64,000 nt of DNA from Lyophyllum atratum. Its lineage: Eukaryota > Basidiomycota > Agaricomycetes > Agaricales > Lyophyllaceae. The notes under the pieces are model-generated. The model was not told the origin of the DNA, did no database searches, and saw only the letters and a program-made list of their open reading frames with translations. How positions within the stretch are numbered: position 1 is the stretch's first letter; each line of letters opens with the position of its first letter. The DNA is taken from positions 434,001 through 498,000 of the forward strand of contig JACGCN010000006.1 of NCBI GenBank assembly GCA_014905825.1, read 5' to 3'. The translations under genes were made by a program, and so were the position numbers. Shown here piece by piece: positions 1 through 11,101 of this stretch.

Positions 1-150
1 AACGGTCTCAGGCCATCGATCAAACCATTCACGCTCGACGCCCGACCAGAACGTGTGTGTGGAATGATTTTTCTGGTGCTCAATGAATGTGTCTAGATAT
101 GAACGGAGAAATGTTGTTTGCTCGTCATTTGTCCACCTAGGGGGCGCCAT
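1..150 (-). CDS. PPRW-motif protein, N-terminal part (runs off the window)
   Basis: The first 50 residues are visible. They start MAPPRWTNDEQ, continue FLRSYLDTF, and reach an aromatic stretch FWSGVEREWFDRWPE. The window edge cuts the rest. The same N-terminal plan (PPRW, then FL, then a W-F-x2-WP block) is found at 62527 on the minus strand, so this is a second member of that family. The ATG at 150 is chosen because the frame upstream is not conserved. Its start lies 258 bp from the start of a divergent viroplasmin-domain gene, the same arrangement as at the right end of the window. I know proteins of this kind only as hypothetical, abundant agaricomycete proteins; no function is assigned. 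Confidence 0.7.
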   Translation of the reverse strand, partial: MAPPRWTNDEQTTFLRSYLDTFIEHQKNHSTHTFWSGVEREWFDRWPETV

Positions 151-408
151 CTGGAGGCAAAGAATGAGATAATTTTAACGCATATGGGCCGCCGGGAACT
201 CACTTTTGGACCCTGAACGCGTTGAACACCGACCTGAACACCGACCTTGGGGCCCTCGATCAGCTCACATGGGCTGTACCGCATGGCGAGCAGCCACCGG
301 CTAAATCCGATCAACTGTACAGTTAGCTAAAAAAAGATTGAATTTAAATCGAGAGAGATCATCAGATACCGGCAACTCAACCCTTGATCATCTGCCTCGA
401 TCATCCAC
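151..408. promoter_or_regulatory. Shared intergenic region of a divergent gene pair
   Basis: This is the 258 bp between the start of the PPRW protein (minus strand) and the viroplasmin-domain protein (plus strand). No other convincing gene lies in it. The minus-strand frame has a short internal duplication (GVQ repeated) but no family match. I infer a bidirectional promoter from position alone; no clear TATA box was seen. Confidence 0.4.
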
Positions 409-1179
409 ATGGCTCAAACCACCCCCATGGCTCAACTTACCCCCAACGGAGGCAATTCTGGCATCACTGTTGCCCAGGTTTTGTCTGCCCTCCAGCATCT
501 CGGCATCAGCGTGTCGAACGGCGGTACGTGTCAACATCGCTTAAGTCAACCGTTTCCTCATTGGTTTGAATCTAGATGGCGCCTTGCCTTTCGCCCTCGC
601 CACTGCTGAGAGCTCTGTAGCTGAGGCCGGCAATGGAGCTGCGCCCACGTCTGCCGCACCCGACAGCGGGCACTCTGGTATGTATTATTTTTTCTCATTC
701 ACTTTACCTTTCTCACTCGATATTCATAGCAGGTCCCACTGTTGCAGCTGGCACCGCCGTCCCTCCTCCAAGCCCAACCGTTCCCAAGTCAGAGGGCATC
801 AAAGGCATCAAAGGCACCATTTCCTGCCCCCACATCTGCAGGGTGTGTCTGGCGGAGTACAAAGCCGCCCGAGCCGCCACTTCTTCGGCCGCCGCTTCCA
901 CATCTGCTTCAGTTGGCGGTGATGCCTCTACCCTTTTCGCGGCTCCGGACTCCTACTACGCCGTCGTCGTTGGGCGCTCTGTTGGCGTCTACAAGGGCTG
1001 GTATGTATTACCTTTATATCATCATCTATACTGTCTAATGTTCTATATTTTCAAGGGCCACCGTCAAACCCCTCGTCACTGGCGTCTCCGGCTGGGTTGC
1101 AAAGCGTTGCAACACACGTAGCGATGCCGAAGAATTCTTCGAGGAGGCGCTTGACCACGGGCTCGTCGAGGAGAAGTAA
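409..1179 (+). CDS. Viroplasmin / RNase H1 N-terminal-domain protein
   Basis: Four exons (409-523, 576-677, 733-1000, 1056-1179) give 202 aa with all phases consistent and GT-AG introns of 52-55 nt. The C-terminal 60 residues match the RNase H1 N-terminal (caulimovirus viroplasmin-like) fold: YYAVVVGRSVGVYKGW, then a V-x-G-V-S-G stretch, then RSDAEEFFEEALDHG. No RNase H catalytic domain follows, so this is a stand-alone nucleic-acid-binding module (in RNase H1 the domain binds RNA-DNA hybrid or dsRNA). Upstream is a low-complexity Ala/Ser/Pro region with a short cysteine cluster, CPHICRVC. An alternative ATG lies 12 nt downstream. It is divergent from a PPRW protein, as in the second copy at 62833. 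The domain call is confident; the role is unknown. Confidence 0.8.
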
Positions 1180-1325
1180 GCGACGCCTCGGGCAATTTCT
1201 TGGTACCGCGCGTTCGCGATGTCGTTATCTCCTGTACCTGTAATATCTACTGCAATCTCATTGTGCCTTGCATGTCCCTCTGGTGTGATGGCAGATACAC
1301 GTAGTCATTACAAACATAGCAAATG

Positions 1326-2064
1326 TCATGTTTGATACAAGAGTTGTTTGTCGTGATGGAGGTCCCTAAGACTATGAGGATCAATCAACACTGTACCGTG
1401 CAAGTCCTCCAGCGACCTCAAAACACCCGTGACGTGATTCGACACTTCGTCGGAACGAGTCCACTCCTTCCCAAGCCCTCCTAGCTGTAAAATCTCGGCC
1501 TGGTATCGACGGATGGACGCTTGCAGAGTTGTGATGTGGGTGATGGCGTCGGAGATGCCGGTGTCATCCTTGCTGACAATGTATGCTTGGTATAGTTCCT
1601 CGATGAACTCATACGCACCAGGGCCGACGGCTTTTGTGAGCTTTCTTGCGACGTGTTCGACCCTTTCTGCCCAATATGACATGTGCCTGTCACTACGGAT
1701 TGATTTTGATGAGGTGGATGCATACGCGGTCTGAGTGGGACTATGCATACCGAGGTAAATCCGTGATCTCTAAGTTAGTTGTATGTGCGTTCGTCTTCGT
1801 TGGAGGAACACATCTATAGCCATACATGTAGCTCCCAAAACACATAATAAGAATACCTCGAGCTTACTGATCAGCTTTTTGTCGATATCGTGTGCTGCGT
1901 CGAGCAGAAATGGAGGTTTTGTTCCTAGATCCCGTGTCAGGAAATCCGAAAGAGGTACATGTTATAGCCATTCTCAAGCCTTACCTGTTGTAGCTCCGCT
2001 TGCTTTTCACATTATTTGATAGCCGTTTCTCTTCGGCAGTATTGTACAGGCGAGGGCGGCCCAT
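1326..2064 (-). CDS. MGRPRLY-type basic protein
   Basis: Four exons (2064-1985, 1924-1868, 1813-1751, 1686-1326) give 186 aa; all phases close. The N-terminus MGRPRLYNTAEEKR is followed by an Arg/Lys-rich stretch (KSKRSYNRNK, then RRSTRYRQK) that looks like a bZIP-type basic region. The C-terminal 120 residues are helical and start SYWAERVEHVARKL. This two-part architecture is a common hypothetical family in Agaricomycetes, and I recall it being frequent near transposons. Here it sits between the viroplasmin gene and a KDZ transposase. The basic region suggests nucleic-acid binding; that is inference. The third exon is the least certain part. Confidence 0.65.
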
Positions 2065-2481
2065 AATAAAGGTGAAGTAGGGTGAAGTGCTTGCACGATG
2101 GTTGGTGATGTTAGATCATATTGGTGGTTCATGGTAGATTTGTCTTACCTTTACGCTTTGTCTGACCTTTACTCATGAACCACCTTTTGCACCCAAACTT
2201 TTCCAGGGATCTCTCAAGAAACACTTCAAACAATATATTCCGAGGTCAGAATCCGGTTTCTGAGCTAAACAGCCATACAATTCACTTGAAGTATCTTACG
2301 ACGTTCCAGCCACTCAGCTATTTGCGTATGTATCACGATCACCGATCAGGGTTGAATTCCCAAGCCATCTTTTTCCCCCCCCCCCGATCTGAACACTCGC
2401 GTGCCAAAACCTCCGGTGACCATACTCTCGGTATTTTTGTTCACCCTGATCATGATCGATGTCTAACATTAGATTATCTAG
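2065..2481. other. Intergenic, no gene seen
   Basis: About 420 bp between two divergently transcribed genes. It contains a run of 12 C residues near 2376-2387. No conserved reading frame or RNA gene was recognised. Confidence 0.5.
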
Positions 2482-3187
2482 ATGCCCCAAGCAGATGAAG
2501 ACGGTTTCGCCCCACCCAGAAACGGAAAGCCCAACGTCGGCATCTTCGGCAAAAAGGGTTTAGGCGCGACTATTCCCCAAGACTCGTTCCTCAGGTTCCT
2601 AGCTCCAATCTTCCATCGCGCTACCAAGGAGAAGAAGGTCGACATTTTCTTCGAGCTCCTCTACCCCGTATGGTTCGACCGCTATCCAGTCATCCTTCTG
2701 GACGGATTCGACGACATCGATGGCGAAGAATTCGTTGACCCAGATCGGGTAGAATGGGCGACGAAGCTTCAGAGTAACGTGAGTTTCCCTCTATAGCCAT
2801 CTAGCTTTATTTCCTTACCAAGGCAGTTATTACGCTCGAAGATTTATTGGAACGCGTGGTGGCAGTTGGGTCATTCGCTCACGGATCCAAAATATGACGC
2901 CTGGGAACAGCTGTTGACTGTCAAGGCCGACCGTGAACGCAGGGTGCGTCTTCCTTAATGTTATTTGTTTTTCCCACTGAAAATCAATTAATTGCTAGCG
3001 CGTCGAATACTTCAAATACGCGAAGATGGGCATATACTTCCAGGGGCACGAGTTCGATGTCGTGATAACAGCCGAGGAGAGGGAGATGGTTGAGATGACA
3101 CCTGAGGAGCAGTTTGACACACAGCTTAATCTGATAGAGATGAGGCATTTCGCGCACATGAAATTCTTAGAAATGCCTGATATGTAG
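2482..3187 (+). CDS. Hypothetical 200-aa protein with WF-x-RYP motif
   Basis: Three exons (2482-2778, 2827-2943, 2999-3187) join in frame to 200 aa. The N-terminus is Pro/Gly-rich. A segment around residues 35-60 reads FLAPIFHRATKEKK then FFELLYPVWFDRYP. This resembles, at a distance, the FL / WF-x-x-WP block of the PPRW proteins at both window ends. A Trp-rich patch follows (YWNAWWQLG), then an acidic C-terminus. No enzymatic motif was seen. It stands directly before the KDZ transposase on the same strand and may be element cargo; that link rests on position only. Confidence 0.6.
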
Positions 3188-3362
3188 TCCACTGTAACAG
3201 TTGTCATTGTACGCCTAGTAGTAGTAGTCGTTGTACAGAAATCATGACATGCTTGTTGACAAGTCATGTTGTTGTTGAAACGTGCCCCAGAGAATCACAT
3301 GATCTTCGTTGATTGTCTCACACACCGACTAGTATCTGGACTTCGTTGTATTCATCTCTCTT

Positions 3363-3575
3363 CATGGTACGTTGTCCAACCTCATGATACATTGTCCAAC
3401 TTCGTTCATTTCGAGTATCAACTCACAGGTCAGATTAGCTTAGGTTCAGTTATATCATTGTTTACCTTCGGTCCATAATTCTTCATGGTACGTTGTCCAA
3501 CATTGTTCATTTCGAGTATCAACTCACAGGTCAGATTAGCTTGGCTTCAATCATATCGTCGTTTACCTTTGGTGC
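3363..3575 (+). repeat. Two direct repeats with 101-bp period upstream of the KDZ gene
   Basis: Two copies, starting at 3383 and 3484, share about 90 bp. Both contain TACNTTGTCCAAC, TTCATTTCGAGTATCAACTC and CAGGTCAGATTAGCTT. A third partial copy of the first 18 bp starts at 3363. The array ends about 80 bp before the transposase start and may be its subterminal or promoter repeats. Confidence 0.75.
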
Positions 3576-3609
3576 TCTTCGTTGGGTTTCCCATGAGCCA
3601 TTCACTGTC

Positions 3610-3618
3610 TATAAAATA
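3610..3618 (+). promoter_or_regulatory. TATA box of the KDZ transposase gene
   Basis: TATAAAATA lies 39 bp before the chosen ATG at 3657. The upstream direct repeats end just before it. Confidence 0.5.
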
Positions 3619-3656
3619 ACGAGGTGTGTACATACTCTCCTCAGCATTCTCCTCTC

Positions 3657-6600
3657 ATGGCTAACAAACGGCGACGCCCTCGGCTAGATATAGATGATAA
3701 CATACCCACCGCTCCAGGACATGCTACACAAGCCCCTCAGCTCGTGCAGCGTCACATCTCCTACGAAACCACTCAGCATGGCAGGACCTCCTCCCGAACA
3801 TATGTCAACGTGCAAGGTATCGCGCCGGCTCCTGTCCCCAGCGCCAAGCCTATGACCTGGAACACGCCAGAACTCCCTGACGACGCACAGTTCTCTTTTG
3901 AATGGATGGACCCGAGCTTCGAGCATGACAGTGTCCAAGCTCCGATAGAACCCGTGGTACGCCGAAGGACCCTGGCAATGGTGCGTATCTCAAGCCTGTC
4001 GTTATTCCTGCACAAATACTAACTAGACCTACAGGATAACCCTCTTCAGCTATGGGAGCAACAGATCGACGTCTACCTCCATGAGCTTCTGCGCCTCGAG
4101 GGACCAGCCGACGCACCACTTCATTGCGCGAAGTGTTTCAACCCAGAGCTACCCCCCGTGGCCGATAGTCAGCAACTATATCAATGTACCGATTGCGCAA
4201 CCGGCCTGTTGTACTGCGGCAGTTGCTTAGTCCAGGACCATGCAGTACGGCCTTTTCACCATGTCCAGGTACGTTCCTCGTTGTCCTTGCTTTTCGCGGC
4301 TGATGTAATTTTCGTAGCAGTGGAACGGCACCTTTTTTGCCAAGACTTGTCTCAAGGATCTTGGACTACGCTTGCAGCTTGGCCATCCTGCAGGTGAAGC
4401 CTGCATCAACCCCGCCACTGCTGCCAATGATGACTTTGTCGTCTTACACGTCACGGCCTTCATCAAATCGGCATCGACTTCTGCAATTGTTTCCGGCCCA
4501 TGGAGCGTCATATCCAGCTCCTCCGCGCCAGGCTTTTCCCTGCCACTACCATTTATCCGAAGACAGCTGCGACGTTTCAGGTCCTCGGACATTTTCAACT
4601 GCTTTCCTTCATGTCGAAGGTATCCGCATTCGAATTCTATCAGACCCCCGTTCGCCATACGGACAATACGGGCACTACCACTATTCCAGTATGTGAATGA
4701 ACTATCACTTCTCCTCCCACGCTGACATGTTTTGACAGGACCGATACTCCGCATTCCTGAGAATGGTCCGAGAATGGCGACACTTGAAGCTCCTGAAACG
4801 CTCCGGTCGTGGGAATGATCCTCAAGGTGTGAAAGCGACGCGAGAGGGCGAGTGCGCAGTGCTATGCCCGGCGTGCCCTCAACCTGGTATTAATCTCCCA
4901 CCTGGCTGGGAAGGTGCCCCTGCACATCAATCGTATGTCCCTGCTTCTTTGAAGTCAATAGCCATCGCTGATCCATCTCATCAGATGGCTTTATTCACTC
5001 TTCATCGGGATCGACGCCAACTTTCGCTTGAAGCGGCTCAACGTGTCCAGCTACGCGCACGACCCTGGTCTAAACCACGGCTATGCCTACTTCGTCGAGG
5101 ACACCAAATTCAAGGCTTACCTCGAGGAGTATGGGCCCCGTGTACCAGATGACGTTAGCACCTGCAGCAACCATGACGCCATCAAGTCAGCAAGCATCCG
5201 CGGAGGCAAGGGTGTCGACGCCAGTGGTGCGGGCAAGGCGGAGTGTGCACGGCATGACATGAAACGTCCCGTCTCCGTCGGTGATCTACAGAAGGGGGAA
5301 AGGTAATGTCACTCCCATTTACCCATGACCCTGATGCTGATGGTGGCTTAGATACGTTAATATGGACTACTTCTTCCTATCAAGCTTATCTCAGAACACC
5401 CCCAACCGTGTCGTTGTTTCTTACGACATCGCCTGCCAATGGGCTCGTAACCTCGCCGCTCGCTGCGCTTTCTACCCGCCCAACCCGTTCCAAGACCAGT
5501 GCTTATATCTTATCCCGAAATTCCACTTGCCCGGCCACCAGCCTCCCTGCCACATCAACTTCTCCTTAAACTTTACGCCTCATGTCGGACGGACAGACGG
5601 TGAAGCTCCTGAACGCGGATGGGCGGCAATCAACGCCGTTGCGAACAGTACCAAGGAGATGGGCCCCGGTTCTCGCCGTGACACACTCGACGACCATTTC
5701 GGGGACTATAACTGGAGAAAGGTGATCACGCTAGGTACAGTGTTCTATTCCTTTTCGGTCAGAGCATCTTTCTGATTCCGTTACATATACAGCTTCTTCC
5801 CTCCTGCGAAAACTCAAGGAAGCCATCTCCGAGAGAGCCGAGCATGTCTCGGCATTCACGCACTTCGACGCAGCGCTTCCAGAGAACGATACAACTGAAT
5901 GGACGCGCCTTGTTCAGCTGTGGGAGAGCGACGGCAACAACCCGAATCCATTCGCGGCGAAGGTTCAAAGTAAGTACACTAACATTATCTTTGAGTCCTA
6001 ATGCTAACTCGAAAACAGAGATAACCGAGAACGCCGTACGCCTGGAATTAGCAAGTGAGGAAGAGGCCAGCCTGCGCGAGGATCTGACATCTATGATCCA
6101 CGACGATGTTTCACCGAGTCGGCTCATTGCGCAGGGCTTGGAGCTGGAGGATCATCAGTAAGTCTGCCCGTGACCCACCTAGGCCGTTACTGACTATTTG
6201 CTAGGCGCATCTTACTCCGCGATACAAAATCCCTGGGCCAGCATGCGACGAGCCTTCAGCGCTCGAAGATCATCGAACGGAGCAACCGCCTCTGGCGGAA
6301 GATCGAAGCATGGACGAGCATTCAACAGCTCTATATGCCGGTTGCTGCCGTCTTACGTGCTCGGGAGGAACGAGAGGGTGGTGACGAGCGAGTTTCGGCA
6401 TCCAACATCAACCTCTTCCTACCCTCGAAGATCATCCCCTCCGGCGCGCCCTGCGGCACCGAATTTCTCACGTACGAATGGCGCTTACGCTACGCCCAAG
6501 CTCATTCCTCACTCCACGACATCCGCCGCGCCATCATCCTTCGCACGCAAATGTACAAGACGAAGGATCAAATTGTCCGCGGCCAGCGCATGCTAACGCG

Positions 6601-7222
6601 CAGCCTCGCCCTCATTGCGAAGGTGCAGTCTCGGATCATCGTCGGGGCTGAGAAGTATCGGGAGGTTCGGAAAGCCCTTGTCGCACTCGCTTCAAAGCTG
6701 CTGAAGACCGGCTGGGAGAGCGAGCTTCAGGTGCTGACAGACGAAGATCTGCGTGGTCTGACGTCCGCCGAGACCGACCGATCAGAGGGCCGCCATACAC
6801 TGTCATGGATCTGGCAGGTTGGTTCGCCCGCCATGGAAGGGGAAGGCAAGCAAGAAGGTCTGTATCTATAGCAGTGTTCTCGTGCTGTTGCTGACACTTT
6901 CTTAGCCCTTCGTATTGAATGGTGCAAGACTCGGGCTCGGGCTCATCGCTGGCAGGAGTGCCTTCTCCTCGAAGAGGAAATGCGCCGGGTGATCGCCTTC
7001 TTCACCTACCAAGAGGCTCAATGGAACCAGAGGGCCGTTGAGTCAACGGCGGTTGTCGATCCCCAGACCGCGTGCGGGATACATGCATATGCTTTTCGCC
7101 AAGCGGCTATGCGTCGGCTTTTGATCACGGCTTGCCAGAAAGCTTGGGAGGGCATCGGACTGGAGTTATGTACAGGCATCGGGGCCCCAAATGGTGATAA
7201 GTACCGTATTGAATGTCATTAG
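3657..7222 (+). pseudogene. KDZ (Kyakuja-Dileera-Zisupton) transposase, one frameshift
   Basis: About ten exons. The N-terminal part (exons 2-3) carries the CxC2-type cysteine cluster: HCAKC, then YQCTDC, then LYCGSC and a QDHAVRPFHHVQ stretch. The transposase core follows with GLHQIGIDFCNC, LLRARLFPAT, CPACPQPGINLP, DANFRLKRL, CARHDMKRP, DLQKGERYVNMDYFF, VVSYDIACQWARNL, YLIPKFHLPGH and GRTDGEAPERGWAA. The acidic residues in NMDY, SYDIACQ and DGEAPE fit the DDE-type catalytic triad. The C-terminal part ends with RIEWCKTRARAHRW and a LLEEEMRRV stretch. In exon 3 the frame breaks near 4455: DDFVVLHVT is read in one frame and GLHQIGIDF in the next, with a TGA just upstream in the second frame. 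One missing base would repair it. All other exons are open, so the copy is young, or the break is an assembly error. Confidence 0.9.
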
Positions 7223-7564
7223 AATTAGCATTGTTTTCGGGAGATATTTTGTGCAATAACAACATATACATGTTTTCTCTGTCCAGTTATCTAACGACGA
7301 CAGCCGTGGTAATAACATTCGGAAGAACTGGTGACACCAGCACGCAGGTGTCGCACGTGGATTGATGAGCCGACTGGGCCCACTTGATCGTTCATCAACA
7401 CTGTGAGCCGTGAGGGGGACCAGGCGAGCGTAGCCGACGACCCCTCGTCTGATGCAGTAGGTTTGGCTGGGGCCGTGACCAGAGGCAGTTTATATATTAC
7501 AGGCCCCTCTAACTAGAGCGCTGAATGTATCACGGCTTTGCGCTAAGTACCGTGGGTTTATATA

Positions 7565-10500
7565 TCAACCTGCCAATGTCTGGTGCGTCGGGAGGCCGTT
7601 CAGTGCTTTACGAAGGTAGGGTGGAAGGAGATTTAAGTCACTACTGGTACCTTGGGCCGCTTCCTTCGCGGCCTTGTCTACTGCTTCGTTTCCTTCAGCC
7701 CCTGAGTGGCTCGAAATCCAGTTGATGGAGAGGGTGAAGTTACCCCGCCCGTGTTCTGTTCGTGCAATTTTCGTGCCTGTTCATGTATGGCATCGAAATG
7801 GTAGTGGCTTGCCCTTTGCCTCGTCACCGCCGTCGAATGTATGACACCTCGGTTGTCGATGGCAATCGTCGTCTTCCTCGGTAGACGCGTCTGGGAGAGG
7901 AGCTGAAGGCCCAGGGCCAGGCCGACCGCCTCGGCTTCGAACGTGGTGTTTCTTGTCAATGGTCCCAAGTGGTACTGTAGTGTCTTTGGCGGTTCGTCGC
8001 CGCGGTATAACACTGCGGCCGCTCCCGCTTGTCCCTTGTATCCTGAGCCGTCGGTATAGATTCGGACTTGTGCGTCATTAGCCTTGTCTTCCTCAAGCGA
8101 AAGGTCCCTGGTGACGGCGATGTGGGTGAGGAACGGGCGCTGGTATGTCGGGCGCTGTCGAACTGGGTTGATGGTTTCTATGTCGTCGGGTTTGAGTTGA
8201 AAGAGAGTGGCGATGTTGTGGAGGGGGGACCGATGTTTTCGTACACTCCGGTTAGCACAGCGTCGTATCCTGTCATGGAGGGGGTGGGGCGGGGGGAGGG
8301 TGGCTAATCTCATTGCGGACCGATGACAAATCTTCTGCATGAAGAGGTCGATTGGTAGAAGGTTTGCGTGGAGTTCCAGGGCGTCGGTCGGTGTGGATCT
8401 CATTGCACCCGTCATGGCCATGAGCGCCATCCTATGAATCTTCGCCATTTGCCTTGTCGCTGAGACGGATCCGCTGTCTTTCTTGCGTCCGGGTTTTCTA
8501 TGTACGGGTGTGTACCAAACATCAGCCGCATATGTGAACTTCGGAATAGCTACCGCCACATAGAGCTGTTCCATGAGGTTGGGTTTTATGCCTGTGGAGG
8601 GGCGGGTGAGTCTACGGAACATGTGAGTGTACTTCACCCCTTTCCCAATGGTGTACTTGACGTGGTCGTTCCACCGGAGTTCATCGTCGACCATAACTCC
8701 TAGGAATTTCGCCACCGTCGCGGGTTTGATCGTAGTCCCTCGGAGGGTGAGGCTTGGGCGGGATAAGCGTTGGGTCTTCCCAGGACGGTTCGGGTCGGGC
8801 TCGCGGCGCTGTGAACAGTGTAGGAGGATAAACTTGCTAGTCTCAAAACGTGAGTTGTGGTCTTCAGACCACTTGTACGCTCCGTTCCGTTTCTGCATGA
8901 GCCTGCGTAACTTCCTGTTGGTTTCGGTGAAGTCTTTTCCGGCCACCAGCAGGGCGCCGTCGTCAACGAATCCTAGCGCGAGTTCAGTTTTGTCCTGGGG
9001 TAATTCAAGTAGGTCAGCATTGTAAAAGAGATAAATAATCATGGATATGGGATCGCCCTGGCCTATGCCGTTTATCACATCGATCCAGAAGGATGTGTAG
9101 TCGTCGAACTTGAGCTTCGTACGGCGCCCGGTGAGTAGGACCCTCACGAATTCCACGTATTCTTCGGGAACCCGTCTCTTCCGCATGTTGTGTATGAGTC
9201 GGTCAAGAACTGCGTTTGGAAACGCTCCTTCGATGTCGAGGAAGAGGATAGAGACCACCCTCCCCTGACGCCATTGGTGTCGGACCCAGTCTGTCATGAG
9301 GTGAAGGGAGTCAGTAGTCATGCGCCCGGGGCGGCCACCGAACTGGGTGCTCGGCAGAAGCTGGTGCTTCTCCATAATGTGCGTGAGGTCCTCTGCAACT
9401 ATAGCCGTCAGCAGCTTGGCCATGGTGTTTATCAGGGCTATTGGTCGATACGCCTTCGCCACATCATACGCTGGCTTCCCCGGCTTCCGGAGTATGACCG
9501 TGATGATTTCTTGCCAACCGGGGTAGTACGTCTTGAGGGCGAGTATCGCGCGAAAGATGTGAAGGAGGTGGTCCTTGAGGGTTGTGTACATCATGATAAG
9601 TACGACGTTCGGTATGCCGTCCGAACCACATGCTTTATGGGGGCTGAGTTTGTCAATGTTTCGTCGGATCTGTTCTTCCGTAATGATGCCGCTGGTGGGG
9701 AGGGGTAGCGGGTAGTTGTAGTCAGCTGGGACAGAGGAGACCTGTGGCGGGGGGGGGGAAAAGGGTGCTGGCAAAGAGGCGACTCTTCTCATCGTTGGTG
9801 GTGTGTTCGGTGAATGTGCCGTCCTCGTTTTTTGTCCTGAGGGTGGGGATCCTGGTACGTCCTCCGTCGCCGCAAGGGTCGGAAATGTAGCGGTTCGCTG
9901 TCCACAGTTGCTCTGACATCGCGTCTTCCAGGAAGTCCGTCCAATGTTGCGCCTTGGCTTTGGCGATTTCTTCGGCGTAAGCTTTCTTGGCCTCGTCTAG
10001 CGCTGCAAAGCTCTCGTGATCATCTAACCCACGGTGGCGATCTGCATCAGCACTCAGCTTCATGACCCTTGTTCGAGTTTCCTCTAATTCCTTGCTCCAC
10101 CACCTTTTCATGTACGGCGACGGTTTTGTCAGGGGGACCCTGTCGGCGATCGTCTCTTGGATGGCTTGGGTGAGTTTCGATATGTGGTTACAGAGCGCCT
10201 CGCCGGTGAGGATGGGGCCTGGTCTGGGGAAGTCGTCAGCAGCCATTCGGTCTGTGAGGTCTGCGCGAAATTTGCTCCAAGGTATGTCGGGGTCCCTGAA
10301 GTTTCTCTTCGGTTCCTCCTTCGTTCGTTTTGTCGGGATGTCCATGATTGTCGCAATGGGTACGTGGTCGGTGCACGGGCCTTGGTGACGGGGCATGGTG
10401 TCGCAGCGCATGATGTGGCTGCTCAGGTTGGAGCTGCTCCATACATTATCAGGGCGGGTCCAGTTCTTGGAGTTGCGAGCACGGAGTGTGGGGATGTCCT

Positions 10501-11101
10501 TCGGTAGCGCCATCTCCATGTTGAAATCCATGACGAGGTTCAGCAGAATTTCGGCCTCGTCAGTTGCACTTCGGGTGCAGAGATGGGTGTTCCGCAGTTC
10601 TTCCCAGAGGGGGTGGTGCCGGTTGAAGTCGCCTGCCCATAACATGAAGTCGTTCTCCCTCCCGCAGATTTTCTGTTGGTTAGCGTCCAGGAATCTGTTG
10701 AGCAGGTGAATGGTTCGCGAGTGGGTGCAGTCATTGTAGATGTTAAAGATGGCAAGCCTTCCGTATTCGCCTGTAAATTGGATAGCCGTGACGTCGCCGG
10801 TGTTGGGGAGGGTAATTTGAGTCCAGGTGTCGGTGTCGAGTGCTTTGTTAACTAATATTAGGGATCTAGTGGGTGTATCCTCGTCAGTAAGGTGGGAGGA
10901 GGGGTATATTACTCGCCACATGCTCGAGGCTCTCGTCTTCCGCATTGTGTCGATGTGTGGTTCTTGTATAAGGATTAAATCCCATTCTCTGTGAAGGGTG
11001 TGTGAGTTGAGTAAATTTTGCTGTGCCGTTCTCGATTTCGCTAGGTTCTGCTGCCATATCCGTAGTCGCTTTTTGGTGGGGTCGGGTTCGTATTCAGGCA
11101 T
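7565..11101 (-). pseudogene. LINE ORF2: endonuclease, reverse transcriptase, RNase H (two frameshifts)
   Basis: The endonuclease part (11101 to about 9760) shows LRIWQQNLAKS, DLILIQEPHID, WAGDFNRHHPLWEE and CTDHVPIATI, the EEP/APE active-site series. The reverse transcriptase shows SDGIPNVVL, YRPIALINTMAKL, LFLDIEGAFPNAV, NGIGQGDPISMI and the catalytic box GFVDDGALL. The RNase H shows IYTDGSGYKGQAGAA, TFEAEAVGLALGL and AIDNRGVI. Two single-base breaks are present. One lies in a run of ten C (9749-9758), separating endonuclease and RT frames; nine C would be in frame. The other lies near 7742-7750 (G-rich on this strand), after which the RNase H end (SINWISSHSGAEGNEAVDKA) continues in another frame to the stop at 7565. 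Both are in homopolymer-like tracts, so sequencing error is possible. Confidence 0.9.
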
